Notes under the pieces: generated by a model
What the model was told of the DNA's origin: nothing
Seen by the model: only the letters and a program-made list of their open reading frames with translations
Databases searched by the model: none
Part shown: piece by piece, positions 36,932-43,660 of the stretch
Layout of the letters: each line of letters begins with the position of its first letter
Position numbering within the stretch: position 1 is the stretch's first letter
IMG/VR virus record: IMGVR_UViG_3300009162_000008
Location: 1-43,660 of that record
Source: a virus
Length of the DNA stretch: 43,660 nucleotides
Strand: one strand, 5' to 3'
Program-made: the position numbers and the translations under genes

Positions 36932-38503
36932 TCAGGCGGTGGCCATCCCGGCCACTATAGGCGCTCGTGCGCCGCCCATGCGAGGGCCCATCGGCGCCGG
37001 CGCGAGCTCGGGCGCACCGCCCGCCCCGTTGGCCAGCCCGGGCGCGCCCGCACCCTCACCCTCGCCCGCGGCCTCGGCAGCCTTGGCGGCCTCCTCGCGG
37101 CGCTCGCGCAGCGCGGTGATCTGCTGGCGGGTGAGCCCGGCCATCTCCCACGCCAGCTCATCATCGATGATCCCGGCGCCGTGCAGCTTCACCACCGCAT
37201 CGGTGCGCACCGCCTCATTGCGCGTCTCGCTATCCACCCACACGGTTTCCGCGAGGTCGTAGCCCGCCGCCTGGCGATTGCCCTGCGCGAGGAAGCCGAG
37301 GCGGATCACCTCCTCCCAGCCCTCCCCGAAGAACAGCTCGGCCCGTGCCAGCTTGCGGACGAGCCCGCTCTCACCGCTCTTGATCGACTCGGCGCTCGGG
37401 GGCACGCTCTGCGGGCCGCCCAGCAGGCGGTAGAACGGCACATCGCTGTTCGCGCTGAGGTGCGCCACCTCCAGCTCGATCATCCGCGCGTATGGCTCTA
37501 GGCTGGCCGAGTCGAGCTGGCCGATCTTCAGCTCGGGCGGGTTGGGCTGGTCGGGATCGGGCGGAGGCACCACCCACAGGCGATCGATGGCCGCCCGGAA
37601 CGGCTCCTTCGCCCGGCCCGTCTCATCATCCTGCTCGGGCTCGTAATTGAGCAGGTAGCGCTGAGGGTAGGCGGCGAACTCGCTGGTGATCAGGGCATCG
37701 CATCGGTACTTGTTGATCGCATCCTGATTGGATCGGATCGGCGCGATCTCGGACTGCCCGCCCTTGCGCAGCCGCGGGCGGTTGGCGAGCTCCACGAGCG
37801 GCACCCGCCCGAGGCGGTTGGGGAGCGGCCACTCCTCGCCCGGCACCTCCATCGGTGCGAACTGCGCGGCGCTCCAGATCCGCCACACGTAGCCCTCATC
37901 CCACGGCCCGGCGGTGCTCCACCACGCACTGAACTCCGGGGTCCACTTCTGCTTCGTGCGGTACTTGTACACGGCCTCGGGGAGGTAGAGGAACACCACG
38001 AGGTAGCCCTCATCATCCACCCACCGCTTCAGCGCGGCCCGCCGGCGCTTCAGGCTCCGGGGATCGTGCTCCACGATCGCCTCGGTGGCATCCTCGATCG
38101 TGATGGTGGGGTAGCCCTCGCCCGAGGGTTCCACGAGCGCGTAGCTGTAGCCCTTGATCAGGGCCTCCTGCTGGGCCTGTTGGCTGGAGGCATCGAGGTC
38201 GTTGGCCTGCCAGATATCCCACGCCTGCTGATCCGGCCCACGCCCACCGAACCGGAACCCCTGCACCTCCAGCCGCTCGGCCACGGCATCCACCACGGTG
38301 GCGCAGAAATTGCTCGTGAAGGCGGGGAACCTCTCGCCAAACGCATCGCGGAACTTCTGCGAGGCGAACGCCAGCGGCTGGTCGCCATCGTAGTAGCGAT
38401 CCCATCGCCCGATCGTGAGCTGGCGATCCTGTAGCGCCCGGAGGAGGCGGAGCAGGTACCACTCGGGGGACTCGATAGGCGGGGTGTAGCTCGCCTCGGC
38501 CAC
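36932..38503 (-). CDS. Portal protein (SPP1 Gp6-like)
   Basis: A 523-residue protein from GTG 38503 with GAGGAG upstream. WYLLRLLRALQDRQLTIGRW (15-34), DRYYDGDQPLAF (35-46), FTSNFCATVVDAVAERLEVQ (62-81), KGYSYALVEPSGEGYPTITI and YRCDALITSEFAAYPQRYLL match siphovirus portals. DVPFYRLLGGPQSVPPSAES and a long terminal helix region (480 on, Ala/Glu-rich) complete it. It forms the dodecameric DNA-entry ring. It directly follows the large terminase, nine bases apart. Confidence 0.92.
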   Translation of the reverse strand: MAEASYTPPIESPEWYLLRLLRALQDRQLTIGRWDRYYDGDQPLAFASQKFRDAFGERFPAFTSNFCATVVDAVAERLEVQGFRFGGRGPDQQAWDIWQANDLDASSQQAQQEALIKGYSYALVEPSGEGYPTITIEDATEAIVEHDPRSLKRRRAALKRWVDDEGYLVVFLYLPEAVYKYRTKQKWTPEFSAWWSTAGPWDEGYVWRIWSAAQFAPMEVPGEEWPLPNRLGRVPLVELANRPRLRKGGQSEIAPIRSNQDAINKYRCDALITSEFAAYPQRYLLNYEPEQDDETGRAKEPFRAAIDRLWVVPPPDPDQPNPPELKIGQLDSASLEPYARMIELEVAHLSANSDVPFYRLLGGPQSVPPSAESIKSGESGLVRKLARAELFFGEGWEEVIRLGFLAQGNRQAAGYDLAETVWVDSETRNEAVRTDAVVKLHGAGIIDDELAWEMAGLTRQQITALRERREEAAKAAEAAGEGEGAGAPGLANGAGGAPELAPAPMGPRMGGARAPIVAGMATA

Positions 38504-38512
38504 TCGCGCTCC

Positions 38513-40210
38513 TCAGAACCCCACCGCTCGGCGCGCCACGCGGCTCCGCGGTTTCGGAGGCTCGATCATAGCGAGGCTCACCGCGATCGCACAAGCCACC
38601 GCGAGGTCGATGAGCCTGCTGCTGCCCTTGGGCTTGTCGATCACCCACCCTCGGCGGGTGCGCTTGGCCACGGCGCCGATGATCGCCTGGCGGAGCTCGG
38701 GATCGCCGTCGTGCGCGAGGCGGCCCGCCTTGGCCAGCTCCAGCAGCAGCTCGGAGGCGGGGCCCATCCGGCTGGCGTTCTGCGGGAACTCCACCATGTT
38801 CACCCCCTCGGCCTCCAGATCCTCGGCGCTCTCCCGGAAGTGCCACGGGTCGTAGCCCACCGCGGGCCCGGGCATCACCCGCTGATCATCCACGCGGCGA
38901 GCCATGGGCACGGGGAACCGATCGCGGAGCCCGCGGATCTCCGCCCGCACCTCCTCGGTGTTCACCCGCCAGTGCTCGCGCAGGTGATGGCCTGGCGGAT
39001 ACGGGTTGGCCCAGCGGCGAGCTCGCACCACCACTCGATCGGCAGTGCAGCCCGATTGGCCGTGCACGGGCTCCTCGCGGGGCGCCCACACCTCGGGCTC
39101 CTCGCTCACCTGCTCCTCGTGGCATGCCCGGTTCTCGCACGGCAGATTGCGCTGGCGCTGGGCCCACACCACGCCCGTGCTGTCGTACACCTCGCCCATG
39201 TCCACGCCCGCCCCGATCGGCAGGCCGCCGCTCTCGTGCGGGCCCATCAGGAGCTCCAGCGTGCTCCGGCAGGCATCCCACATCGAGCCCTCGATGAACG
39301 CGTCCTCGGCCTCCGTCCACTGATTGGCGTGCCAGCGGCGGTACTCCAGGAAGCGCATCGAAGGCTTGTTCTGCTCGCGCCAGAGGTACTCCATGGTGAT
39401 CCACGAGGCCGGGTTGGCCTGCTTCACCACCTCGGGATCGCTCACGTCGAAGGCCGGATCATCCGGCACGCCGTACCACCACATCAGGAACCCGGCCTGC
39501 CGATCCCGGGCGATCGTGAGGAACGGGGTGGGCCGCTCGATCTCCAGCTTCAGGGCCCGCCCGTACAGGAGGCCGAGCGGGCTCTCCTCATCGAAGCCGG
39601 CGGTGGTGATCGTGAGGGTGAAGGGCTGCTCGCGGGCAGCGGTGCCCGAGGTGAGCGCCACGTACAGATCATCGGTGGCGTGGGCCCACAGCTCATCGAT
39701 CACGTTGCCCGAGGGGTTGCTGCCGTGCTGGAGCTTGGCGTCCGAGGCGATCACCCGGAGGTGGCCGCTGTTCTCCGGGCACTCGATCTCATGCCGGAGC
39801 ACGCGCACGTAATCGGGCAGGGTGGGGCTCGCCCACACGAACTCGCGGGCCTGCTGGAACACCACCCGGGCCTGATCCTTGGCGCCCGCCGCGTTGTACA
39901 CCTCGGGCCCGGCCTCGCCATCGGCCACGAGCAGGTACAGGCTGATGCCGGCGGCCATCGTGGACTTGCCGTTCTTCCGGGGCAGGCCGAGCAGCACCTC
40001 GTGGTAGATGCGGAGCCCGGTGATCGGGTCCACCTCGAAGGCCTCGTTCAGGAAGGCCTGCTGCCACTCCTCGAATAGCAGGGGCTGGCCGGCCCATCGC
40101 CCTTTGGTCTGCCGCACGTGCTCGGCGCAGAACGCGCCCACGGTGGGCCCGAGGGTTGGCCTCGGGTGGTCCAGCCACTCCAGCGGCCCAGCCGCTAGCT
40201 GGAGCAGCAC
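38513..40210 (-). CDS. terL: Terminase large subunit
   Basis: A 565-residue protein from GTG 40210, directly after the upstream TAG. ATPase: Walker A GLPRKNGKST (75-84), Walker B VIDE (170-173) in NPSGNVIDELWAH. Nuclease: Asp337 in GAGVDMGEVYDS, Asp454 in VGYDPWHF, Asp535 in SRLIDLAVA, the three RNase-H-like Asp. Between the first two Asp there is an insertion with Cys358, Cys363-His364 and Cys388 that might hold zinc and is not usual in the family. It packages and cuts concatemeric DNA; P27-type TerS partner and portal flank it. Confidence 0.94.
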   Translation of the reverse strand: MLLQLAAGPLEWLDHPRPTLGPTVGAFCAEHVRQTKGRWAGQPLLFEEWQQAFLNEAFEVDPITGLRIYHEVLLGLPRKNGKSTMAAGISLYLLVADGEAGPEVYNAAGAKDQARVVFQQAREFVWASPTLPDYVRVLRHEIECPENSGHLRVIASDAKLQHGSNPSGNVIDELWAHATDDLYVALTSGTAAREQPFTLTITTAGFDEESPLGLLYGRALKLEIERPTPFLTIARDRQAGFLMWWYGVPDDPAFDVSDPEVVKQANPASWITMEYLWREQNKPSMRFLEYRRWHANQWTEAEDAFIEGSMWDACRSTLELLMGPHESGGLPIGAGVDMGEVYDSTGVVWAQRQRNLPCENRACHEEQVSEEPEVWAPREEPVHGQSGCTADRVVVRARRWANPYPPGHHLREHWRVNTEEVRAEIRGLRDRFPVPMARRVDDQRVMPGPAVGYDPWHFRESAEDLEAEGVNMVEFPQNASRMGPASELLLELAKAGRLAHDGDPELRQAIIGAVAKRTRRGWVIDKPKGSSRLIDLAVACAIAVSLAMIEPPKPRSRVARRAVGF

Positions 40211-40687
40211 CTACAGCTCAGGCGGGAGGGGCAGATGCACCGCGATGGCGTTGGCGAGGCGCTCGATCATGCGCTCCTCGCCACCTCGGAGGAGGGTGCG
40301 CGTGGCATCGCTCACGGGCTGCGAGACGTTCTCGTCCAGCAGGTCCATGATCGGCTGGAGCACGGGCTGGAGGTGGAGGTGGAGCAGTTCGTGGGTGAGC
40401 GTCGTGCGCCGGAGCTCGGCGGGCACCTCGTGGTGGCGCCGCTCCACAGCGATCCATGCCTCATCCGAGTCCACCCGCACGCTGGAGCTCGCGCTCGTCT
40501 CGGGGTTGGCCTCGTGGGTGCTCACCCTGATCCGCCAGCCGTGCAGGCCGAGCAGCGGGGCCGCCGCGGCGCACCAGGCGGCGATCGCGGCGGCCTGCTC
40601 GGGCGTGAGCGCGCCATCGGGGCGATCGAGGAACGGATCGGTGCCCTCGGGGCCCGGCGGGCTCTTGCCGCTGTTGCTGCTAGCCAT
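40211..40687 (-). CDS. HExxH protein between terminase subunits
   Basis: A 158-residue protein; ATG 40687 lies inside the last codons of the small terminase gene (8-base overlap). A helix (TPEQAAAIAAWCAAAAPLL) and a strand (WRIRVSTHEA; EAWIAVERRHHEVP) lead to TTLTHELLHLHLQPVLQPIM (95-114). His99, Glu100 and His103 form an HExxH zinc-peptidase motif, and EERMIERLANAIA may offer the third ligand. It resembles small SprT- or ImmA-type metallopeptidase folds. Its placement inside the packaging operon is unusual. Whether it is active and on what substrate is unknown; prohead processing is one idea. Confidence 0.78.
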   Translation of the reverse strand: MASSNSGKSPPGPEGTDPFLDRPDGALTPEQAAAIAAWCAAAAPLLGLHGWRIRVSTHEANPETSASSSVRVDSDEAWIAVERRHHEVPAELRRTTLTHELLHLHLQPVLQPIMDLLDENVSQPVSDATRTLLRGGEERMIERLANAIAVHLPLPPEL

Positions 40688-41363
40688 CCGCGGCGGCCTC
40701 GGCAGGCTGCACGAGCGATGGCCGCGGCAGGCCCGAGGTGATCCCGGCCAGCCCTCGGCCCTTGGGCGCATTCTTGCCACCCTGGAGGCGGGTGCGGCCC
40801 ACCGGATTGAGCCCGAGGAGCTCCCCGATCATCCGGGCCTCGCGCAGGGCCTCGCGCTCCTGCGCCAGCAGCGGGTTGCTCGTGAAGCCGCGCACCGATC
40901 GGCTCACGAACTGCTCGCGCAGGGTGCGCCGCCGCACGCGCTTGCCGAGCTGGCAGCCGCGCACGTGCCGGAGCGGCTCGGGCGACGGGAGGGCCGCTCG
41001 CCCGAGCGCTACCGGCTCCGCGGGTGGCCGCGGACAGGCACATGTGTCATGGTGCTCCCACTCGATCTCCTCGCGGATCGCGCCCGCCCGGCTCATGTGC
41101 ATCACGTAGCTCACGAGCGCCCCGCGGTCCACCCGATCGATCAGCTTGGCATCCACGAGCTGCGGCACGACCTCGCTCCAGTAGGTGATCGCGCACCACG
41201 GGTGGTGGATCGCGCCCTTCGCAGGGCAGGTGCAGAGCTCGCGGGGGGCCTCGCGCCACTCCTCCAGCGAGGGGCGGCCACCCACGATCACGGGCAGCTC
41301 CGGGCCCACCTCGCCAGCAGCGCGGCGGGCCTCCAGGCTGATCGGCTTGCGGCCTGTGGTCAT
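40680..41363 (-). CDS. terS: Terminase small subunit, P27 family, with Cys/His insertions
   Basis: A 227-residue protein, ATG 41363 (ATGA overlap). The P27 core is YWSEVVPQLVDAKLIDRVDR (61-80), GALVSYVMHMSRAGAIREEI (81-100) and NPLLAQEREALREARMIGEL then LGLNPVGRTRL (163-193). Two inserts are foreign to the usual family: LCTCPAKGAIHHPWC (43-57) before the core and HHDTCACP (104-111) inside it. Both could bind zinc. The basic stretch CQLGKRVRRRTLRE may touch DNA. It recognises viral DNA for TerL. The neighbour at 41360 carries the same CxC...HHPxC motif. Confidence 0.85.
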   Translation of the reverse strand: MTTGRKPISLEARRAAGEVGPELPVIVGGRPSLEEWREAPRELCTCPAKGAIHHPWCAITYWSEVVPQLVDAKLIDRVDRGALVSYVMHMSRAGAIREEIEWEHHDTCACPRPPAEPVALGRAALPSPEPLRHVRGCQLGKRVRRRTLREQFVSRSVRGFTSNPLLAQEREALREARMIGELLGLNPVGRTRLQGGKNAPKGRGLAGITSGLPRPSLVQPAEAAADG

Positions 41364-42076
41364 GCGAACGGGCGAGCCTCCGCGTACTGGCACGGCGGGT
41401 GGTGCACGCCATAGGCCCCGCCGAGGCACGAGCATCCCGCCGGCGCCTCGGGCGCCTCGGGGAACGTGATCGGCTGGCGGAGCTCCAGCGTGCCCGCGCG
41501 CGCCTCGGGATCGATCACCACCGGGTAGCCCCACAGGGCCTCCTCCACGGTGTCGGGCTTGGGCACCAGCGCGCTGATCGGCAGGGCCTTCACCCACTCC
41601 TCCAGCGCCTCGTGCACATCGTTGCTCACCCTGAAGCTCCAGCCCGGCTCCCGATCCGCGTACATGCCGATGCGGGCTCGATCCACGAGCTCGCGGGCCC
41701 GGGCCATCGCCTCGACGCCTGTGAGGCGAGGTGCCGGATCGGGCAGGTCGTGCCCGCGCTCTCGGCGGATCGCCTGCGCGGCACGCCAGCTCGCCTGCAT
41801 GGCCGTGCCGAGGGCCCGGGCGCTCTCCATGCTGATCCCACCCATGCGCGCGAGCGTGGGCGCGAACTCCTCCACCATATCGTCCAGCGTGCAGATCCGG
41901 GCGAAGGTGCCCCGCTCGTCCTGCCCCATCAGCACGGGCGCCGGGATGCCGTAGCGCCGGCGCACGGCCTCCATCTCCTCCTCGGGCACCTCGATCGAGC
42001 CGCCTGAGCGCGCGGCCAGCGCGCCGATCAGCTCGGCCATGTGCGCGCCCTCGTGATCGTGCTGCTGGTGAGCCAT
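41360..42076 (-). CDS. Hypothetical protein with C-terminal CxC...HHPxC motif
   Basis: A 238-residue protein, ATG 42076, preceded by AGGAGGCACAGG. It is mostly helical; PAPVLMGQDERGTFARICTL (45-64), MESARALGTAMQASWRAAQ (83-101) and VSNDVHEALEEWVKALPISA are unassigned. PDTVEEALWGYPVVIDPEAR (174-193) follows. The end GCSCLGGAYGVHHPPCQYAE (214-233) repeats the TerS motif. Its position just upstream of TerS and coupling as ATGA suggest a packaging partner. No family is recognised. Confidence 0.72.
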   Translation of the reverse strand: MAHQQHDHEGAHMAELIGALAARSGGSIEVPEEEMEAVRRRYGIPAPVLMGQDERGTFARICTLDDMVEEFAPTLARMGGISMESARALGTAMQASWRAAQAIRRERGHDLPDPAPRLTGVEAMARARELVDRARIGMYADREPGWSFRVSNDVHEALEEWVKALPISALVPKPDTVEEALWGYPVVIDPEARAGTLELRQPITFPEAPEAPAGCSCLGGAYGVHHPPCQYAEARPFA

Positions 42077-42086
42077 CCTGTGCCTC

Positions 42087-42302
42087 CTATCCGTCGCTGG
42101 TGTTCTCGATCGTACCCTGCGGCCTCATGTTGCGATAGGCCTTGAACAGCGTGGCCTCGTCCATCGAGCTCGGCCTGCCGTAGCTCTCCAGGCTGGAGCG
42201 AGTGGGCTCCGGGCGGGCCTCATCGCCCGCCTCGCAGTACGGGCACGGCCCTCGGCCCATCCACTCGTGGGGATCGCAGCGCGTGAGCGGCTGAACGATC
42301 AT
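42087..42302 (-). CDS. Small protein with CPYC motif
   Basis: A 71-residue protein, ATG 42302 (ATGA overlap). Cys9 and His12 with CPYC (20-23) in RCDPHEWMGRGPCPYCEAGD give a compact zinc knuckle; the remaining sequence is polar, helical and Arg/Glu-rich. No family is recognised. It precedes the leader motif CCAGCGAC and the next gene's ribosome-binding site. Confidence 0.68.
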   Translation of the reverse strand: MIVQPLTRCDPHEWMGRGPCPYCEAGDEARPEPTRSSLESYGRPSSMDEATLFKAYRNMRPQGTIENTSDG

Positions 42303-42754
42303 CCGGGGCCCGGGATGATGCGCTGCGCCACCTCCGCGGCGGGGTTGTGGGCCACGAGGATCACCCCGGTGAGCGGCCACACGGGCCCGAGCTGCTTCAC
42401 GAGCAGCGCGTAGGGCAGCTCCGAGCCATCGATGTACTCGATGCTCACGGGCACGAGGCCAGCCCACGCGCGCTCCACACCGATCCCGAGCTCGCCATGG
42501 TCGGTGTAGTCCACCGGGCTGAGGCCCTGCCGAGCCCACCGGAACTCGATCCCGCGCGGCAGCACGAGCTTGCCCGCTCCATCCACCGCGAAATCGCCGC
42601 CCAGCGCCGCCCCGAAGTGTGTCACGCCCACAGCGAGCTCGGTGAACTCGCCCACCTTGGTCCACTTGCCGTTGGCGAGCGGGATGCCGCCCGCCGGCAG
42701 CGTGCCCTCGCTCACCTTGCGCACGATCTTCTCGTATCCGTTCTCCATGCTCAC
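42299..42754 (-). CDS. Hypothetical protein
   Basis: A 151-residue protein. GTG 42754 (GTGA overlap with the upstream stop) is eight bases after GGGAGGAG; ATG 42748 is a close alternative. It is a mixed alpha/beta sequence: KVGEFTELAVGVTHFGAALG, FAVDGAGKLVLPRGIEFRWA, VSIEYIDGSELPYALLVKQL, GVILVAHNPAAEVAQRIIPG. No catalytic motif or membrane helix is apparent and I recognise no family. Confidence 0.7.
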   Translation of the reverse strand: MSMENGYEKIVRKVSEGTLPAGGIPLANGKWTKVGEFTELAVGVTHFGAALGGDFAVDGAGKLVLPRGIEFRWARQGLSPVDYTDHGELGIGVERAWAGLVPVSIEYIDGSELPYALLVKQLGPVWPLTGVILVAHNPAAEVAQRIIPGPG

Positions 42755-42897
42755 AGCGAACTCCTCCCGAGCACCCGATCGAGGCCCCTGATGGCCAGCC
42801 ACACGAGCGCCAGCAGGATCAGCAGCGCGAGGGCCCACGCGCCGAGGATCACGGGCATCAGCCCAGCATCGTGGTGATCCTCGATCGGTGCGCTCAT
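42751..42897 (-). CDS. 48-residue single-pass membrane protein
   Basis: ATG 42897 overlaps the upstream stop as ATGA and its stop overlaps the next GTG start. An acidic N-terminus (SAPIEDHHD) precedes one hydrophobic helix (about 14-36, MPVILGAWALALLILLALVW) and a basic tail (RGLDRVLGR), so an N-out, C-in orientation is likely. No family is recognised; size and helix fit small phage membrane proteins. Confidence 0.68.
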   Translation of the reverse strand: MSAPIEDHHDAGLMPVILGAWALALLILLALVWLAIRGLDRVLGRSSL

Positions 42898-43172
42898 CGC
42901 GGCCACAGCGCGAAGGCGATCGCCACCGCGAGCCAGAACAGGCCTCCCAGCGCGCATCCCCACCGGAGCGTGGCGCCGCTCATGCCGGGCTTGGCCGTGG
43001 GCAGCGGCTGCCACACGAACATCACGCCGTCCATCAGGGCATCGTCGGATCGAACGTACCCACCTCCATCGCCCGGCATGGCGATGATCCGAGGCCGATC
43101 GGGGCTCACGATGTACACCTGCCCATCGAGCGGCCCGCCGACCATCACCGCCTGGATGCGCTCCTCGCTCAT
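42894..43172 (-). CDS. GGPLDG-motif protein with C-terminal membrane helix
   Basis: A 92-residue protein, ATG 43172 (ATGA overlap). IQAVMVGGPLDGQVYIV (6-22) is the conserved GGPxDG opening of small phage proteins of unknown role; a short strand region and FVWQPLP follow. The end (MSGATLRWGCALGGLFWLAV then AIAFALW) is a single membrane helix not usual for the GGPLDG type. Function unknown. Confidence 0.72.
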   Translation of the reverse strand: MSEERIQAVMVGGPLDGQVYIVSPDRPRIIAMPGDGGGYVRSDDALMDGVMFVWQPLPTAKPGMSGATLRWGCALGGLFWLAVAIAFALWPR

Positions 43173-43486
43173 GCTGCACGTGCCCCCGTGAGGTACAGGT
43201 GAGCCACGAACGGCTCCCCATCGATGCTGGTGTGGGCACTCCCGAGGTGCTCCACCCGGAACCCGGGCATGGCCTCGGGTGGTGCCTCGCCCGTCATGGC
43301 CACGGCCACGTGCTGCTCCATGCGGTTGGCGCTCTCGGGATCGACCAGCACCTCGGCCCACACGGTGAGATCCTGCTCCCCCGTTGCTCGTTGCTGCCAC
43401 CCCACCTCCAGCCATCGCACCACGGTTGCGCGGATGACCTGCTCGCGCCTGATGGCCAGCGTGAACTTGTGGATGCGGATTGACAT
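43169..43486 (-). CDS. Hypothetical protein near right edge
   Basis: A 105-residue protein. I prefer ATG 43486 because it has an AGAGGGGGGCACT ribosome-binding region and because codons upstream of it have clearly weaker GC3 bias. An in-frame ATG at 43606 would add 40 basic residues and would overlap a possible stop as ATGA if the genome is circular. The sequence is beta-rich (IRIHKFTLAIRREQVIRATV; DLTVWAEVLVDPESANRMEQ; FVAHLYLTG). No family is recognised. Confidence 0.65.
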   Translation of the reverse strand: MSIRIHKFTLAIRREQVIRATVVRWLEVGWQQRATGEQDLTVWAEVLVDPESANRMEQHVAVAMTGEAPPEAMPGFRVEHLGSAHTSIDGEPFVAHLYLTGARAA

Positions 43487-43660
43487 AGTGCCCCCCTCTG
43501 CCCTTCGGCCCTGCCGTTGCTGGATGCGCTCAGCTCGATCGAGCTTGGCTGCTGCTGCTCGTGCATCGCGGCGATCGCGCGGGTTGCTGCAATGTGGCTT
43601 GCTCATCGTTGATCGCCCGGGGGTGGGGTACCTCTAAGGGCGCCGCCACCGCCCACCCAC
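43487..43660. other. Right-edge segment without a confident gene
   Basis: 174 bases with a possible N-terminal extension of the first gene (ATG 43606). No clear promoter, hairpin or repeat is seen. No direct repeat of the left end is visible. If the contig is circular this segment would continue the gene that leaves at base 1. Confidence 0.4.

Noticed and set aside
43487-43606. N-terminal extension of the gene at 43169 from ATG 43606
   Set aside because: Weak GC3 bias and no good ribosome-binding site; kept only as an alternative because of the possible circular junction.
1-43660. Lysogeny genes, tRNA genes, DNA polymerase, anti-CRISPR or toxin-antitoxin pair
   Set aside because: I looked for integrase, repressor, cloverleaf and polymerase motifs and saw none that could be supported.

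Overview
This window looks like an essentially complete, or nearly complete, genome of a tailed double-stranded DNA phage with siphovirus-type gene content (class Caudoviricetes). All genes I could support, about 70, lie on the minus strand, so transcription runs from high to low coordinates. Packing is very tight: neighbours usually overlap as ATGA, GTGA or TGATG, and no stretch longer than 300 bases lacks a gene. The DNA is very GC-rich. The host is probably a high-GC bacterium, and Actinobacteria fit best: the long baseplate protein has a ReqiPepy6 Gp37-like core, the small terminase is P27-like, and two promoters carry the Streptomyces-type DnaA-box sequence TTGTCCACA. The host assignment is inference. 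I see no integrase, excisionase, CI-like repressor, partition system, DNA polymerase or tRNA gene, so a lytic phage that uses the host replisome is the simplest reading.

Layout in the direction of transcription. 43.5-41.4 kb: small proteins of unknown function. 41.4-35.0 kb: packaging and head (TerS, an HExxH protein, TerL, portal, scaffold, major capsid protein, a 45-residue protein). 35.0-33.8 kb: head-tail connectors. 33.7-30.0 kb: an unusual four-gene cassette of two glycosyltransferase proteins and two SAM-dependent methyltransferases. 30.0-18.3 kb: neck, tail terminator, tail tube, frameshifted chaperone pair, tape measure, distal tail protein, a 1512-residue baseplate protein with three beta-propellers, and a glycine-rich tip protein. 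18.3-17.4 kb: small membrane proteins, possibly lysis-related. 17.3-6.0 kb: early and replication region (C5 methyltransferase, Spo11/TopoVI-A-like TOPRIM protein, YqaJ exonuclease, RecT annealase, PhageMetallopep-like protein, two DNA methyltransferases of different classes, HTH protein, initiator-like protein with internal 10-bp repeats, VRR-NUC nuclease). 6.0-1 kb: M23 endolysin, holin, HNH endonuclease, nucleoside 2-deoxyribosyltransferase-like protein, a YhhQ-type transporter, a compact DpdA-like transglycosylase, and a gene that leaves the window.

How the parts work together. YhhQ plus DpdA suggests that a 7-deazaguanine precursor is imported and exchanged into phage DNA. With three DNA methyltransferases this gives four predicted DNA-modifying enzymes. 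RecT, YqaJ and VRR-NUC form a recombination set. Four promoters (TTGCA[A/C], 17 bp, a -10 hexamer) share a conserved CAATCGnAGGG element and control the early blocks. The most unusual parts are the propeller-rich baseplate protein, the virion-decoration cassette inside the connector module, and the shared promoter/leader architecture.
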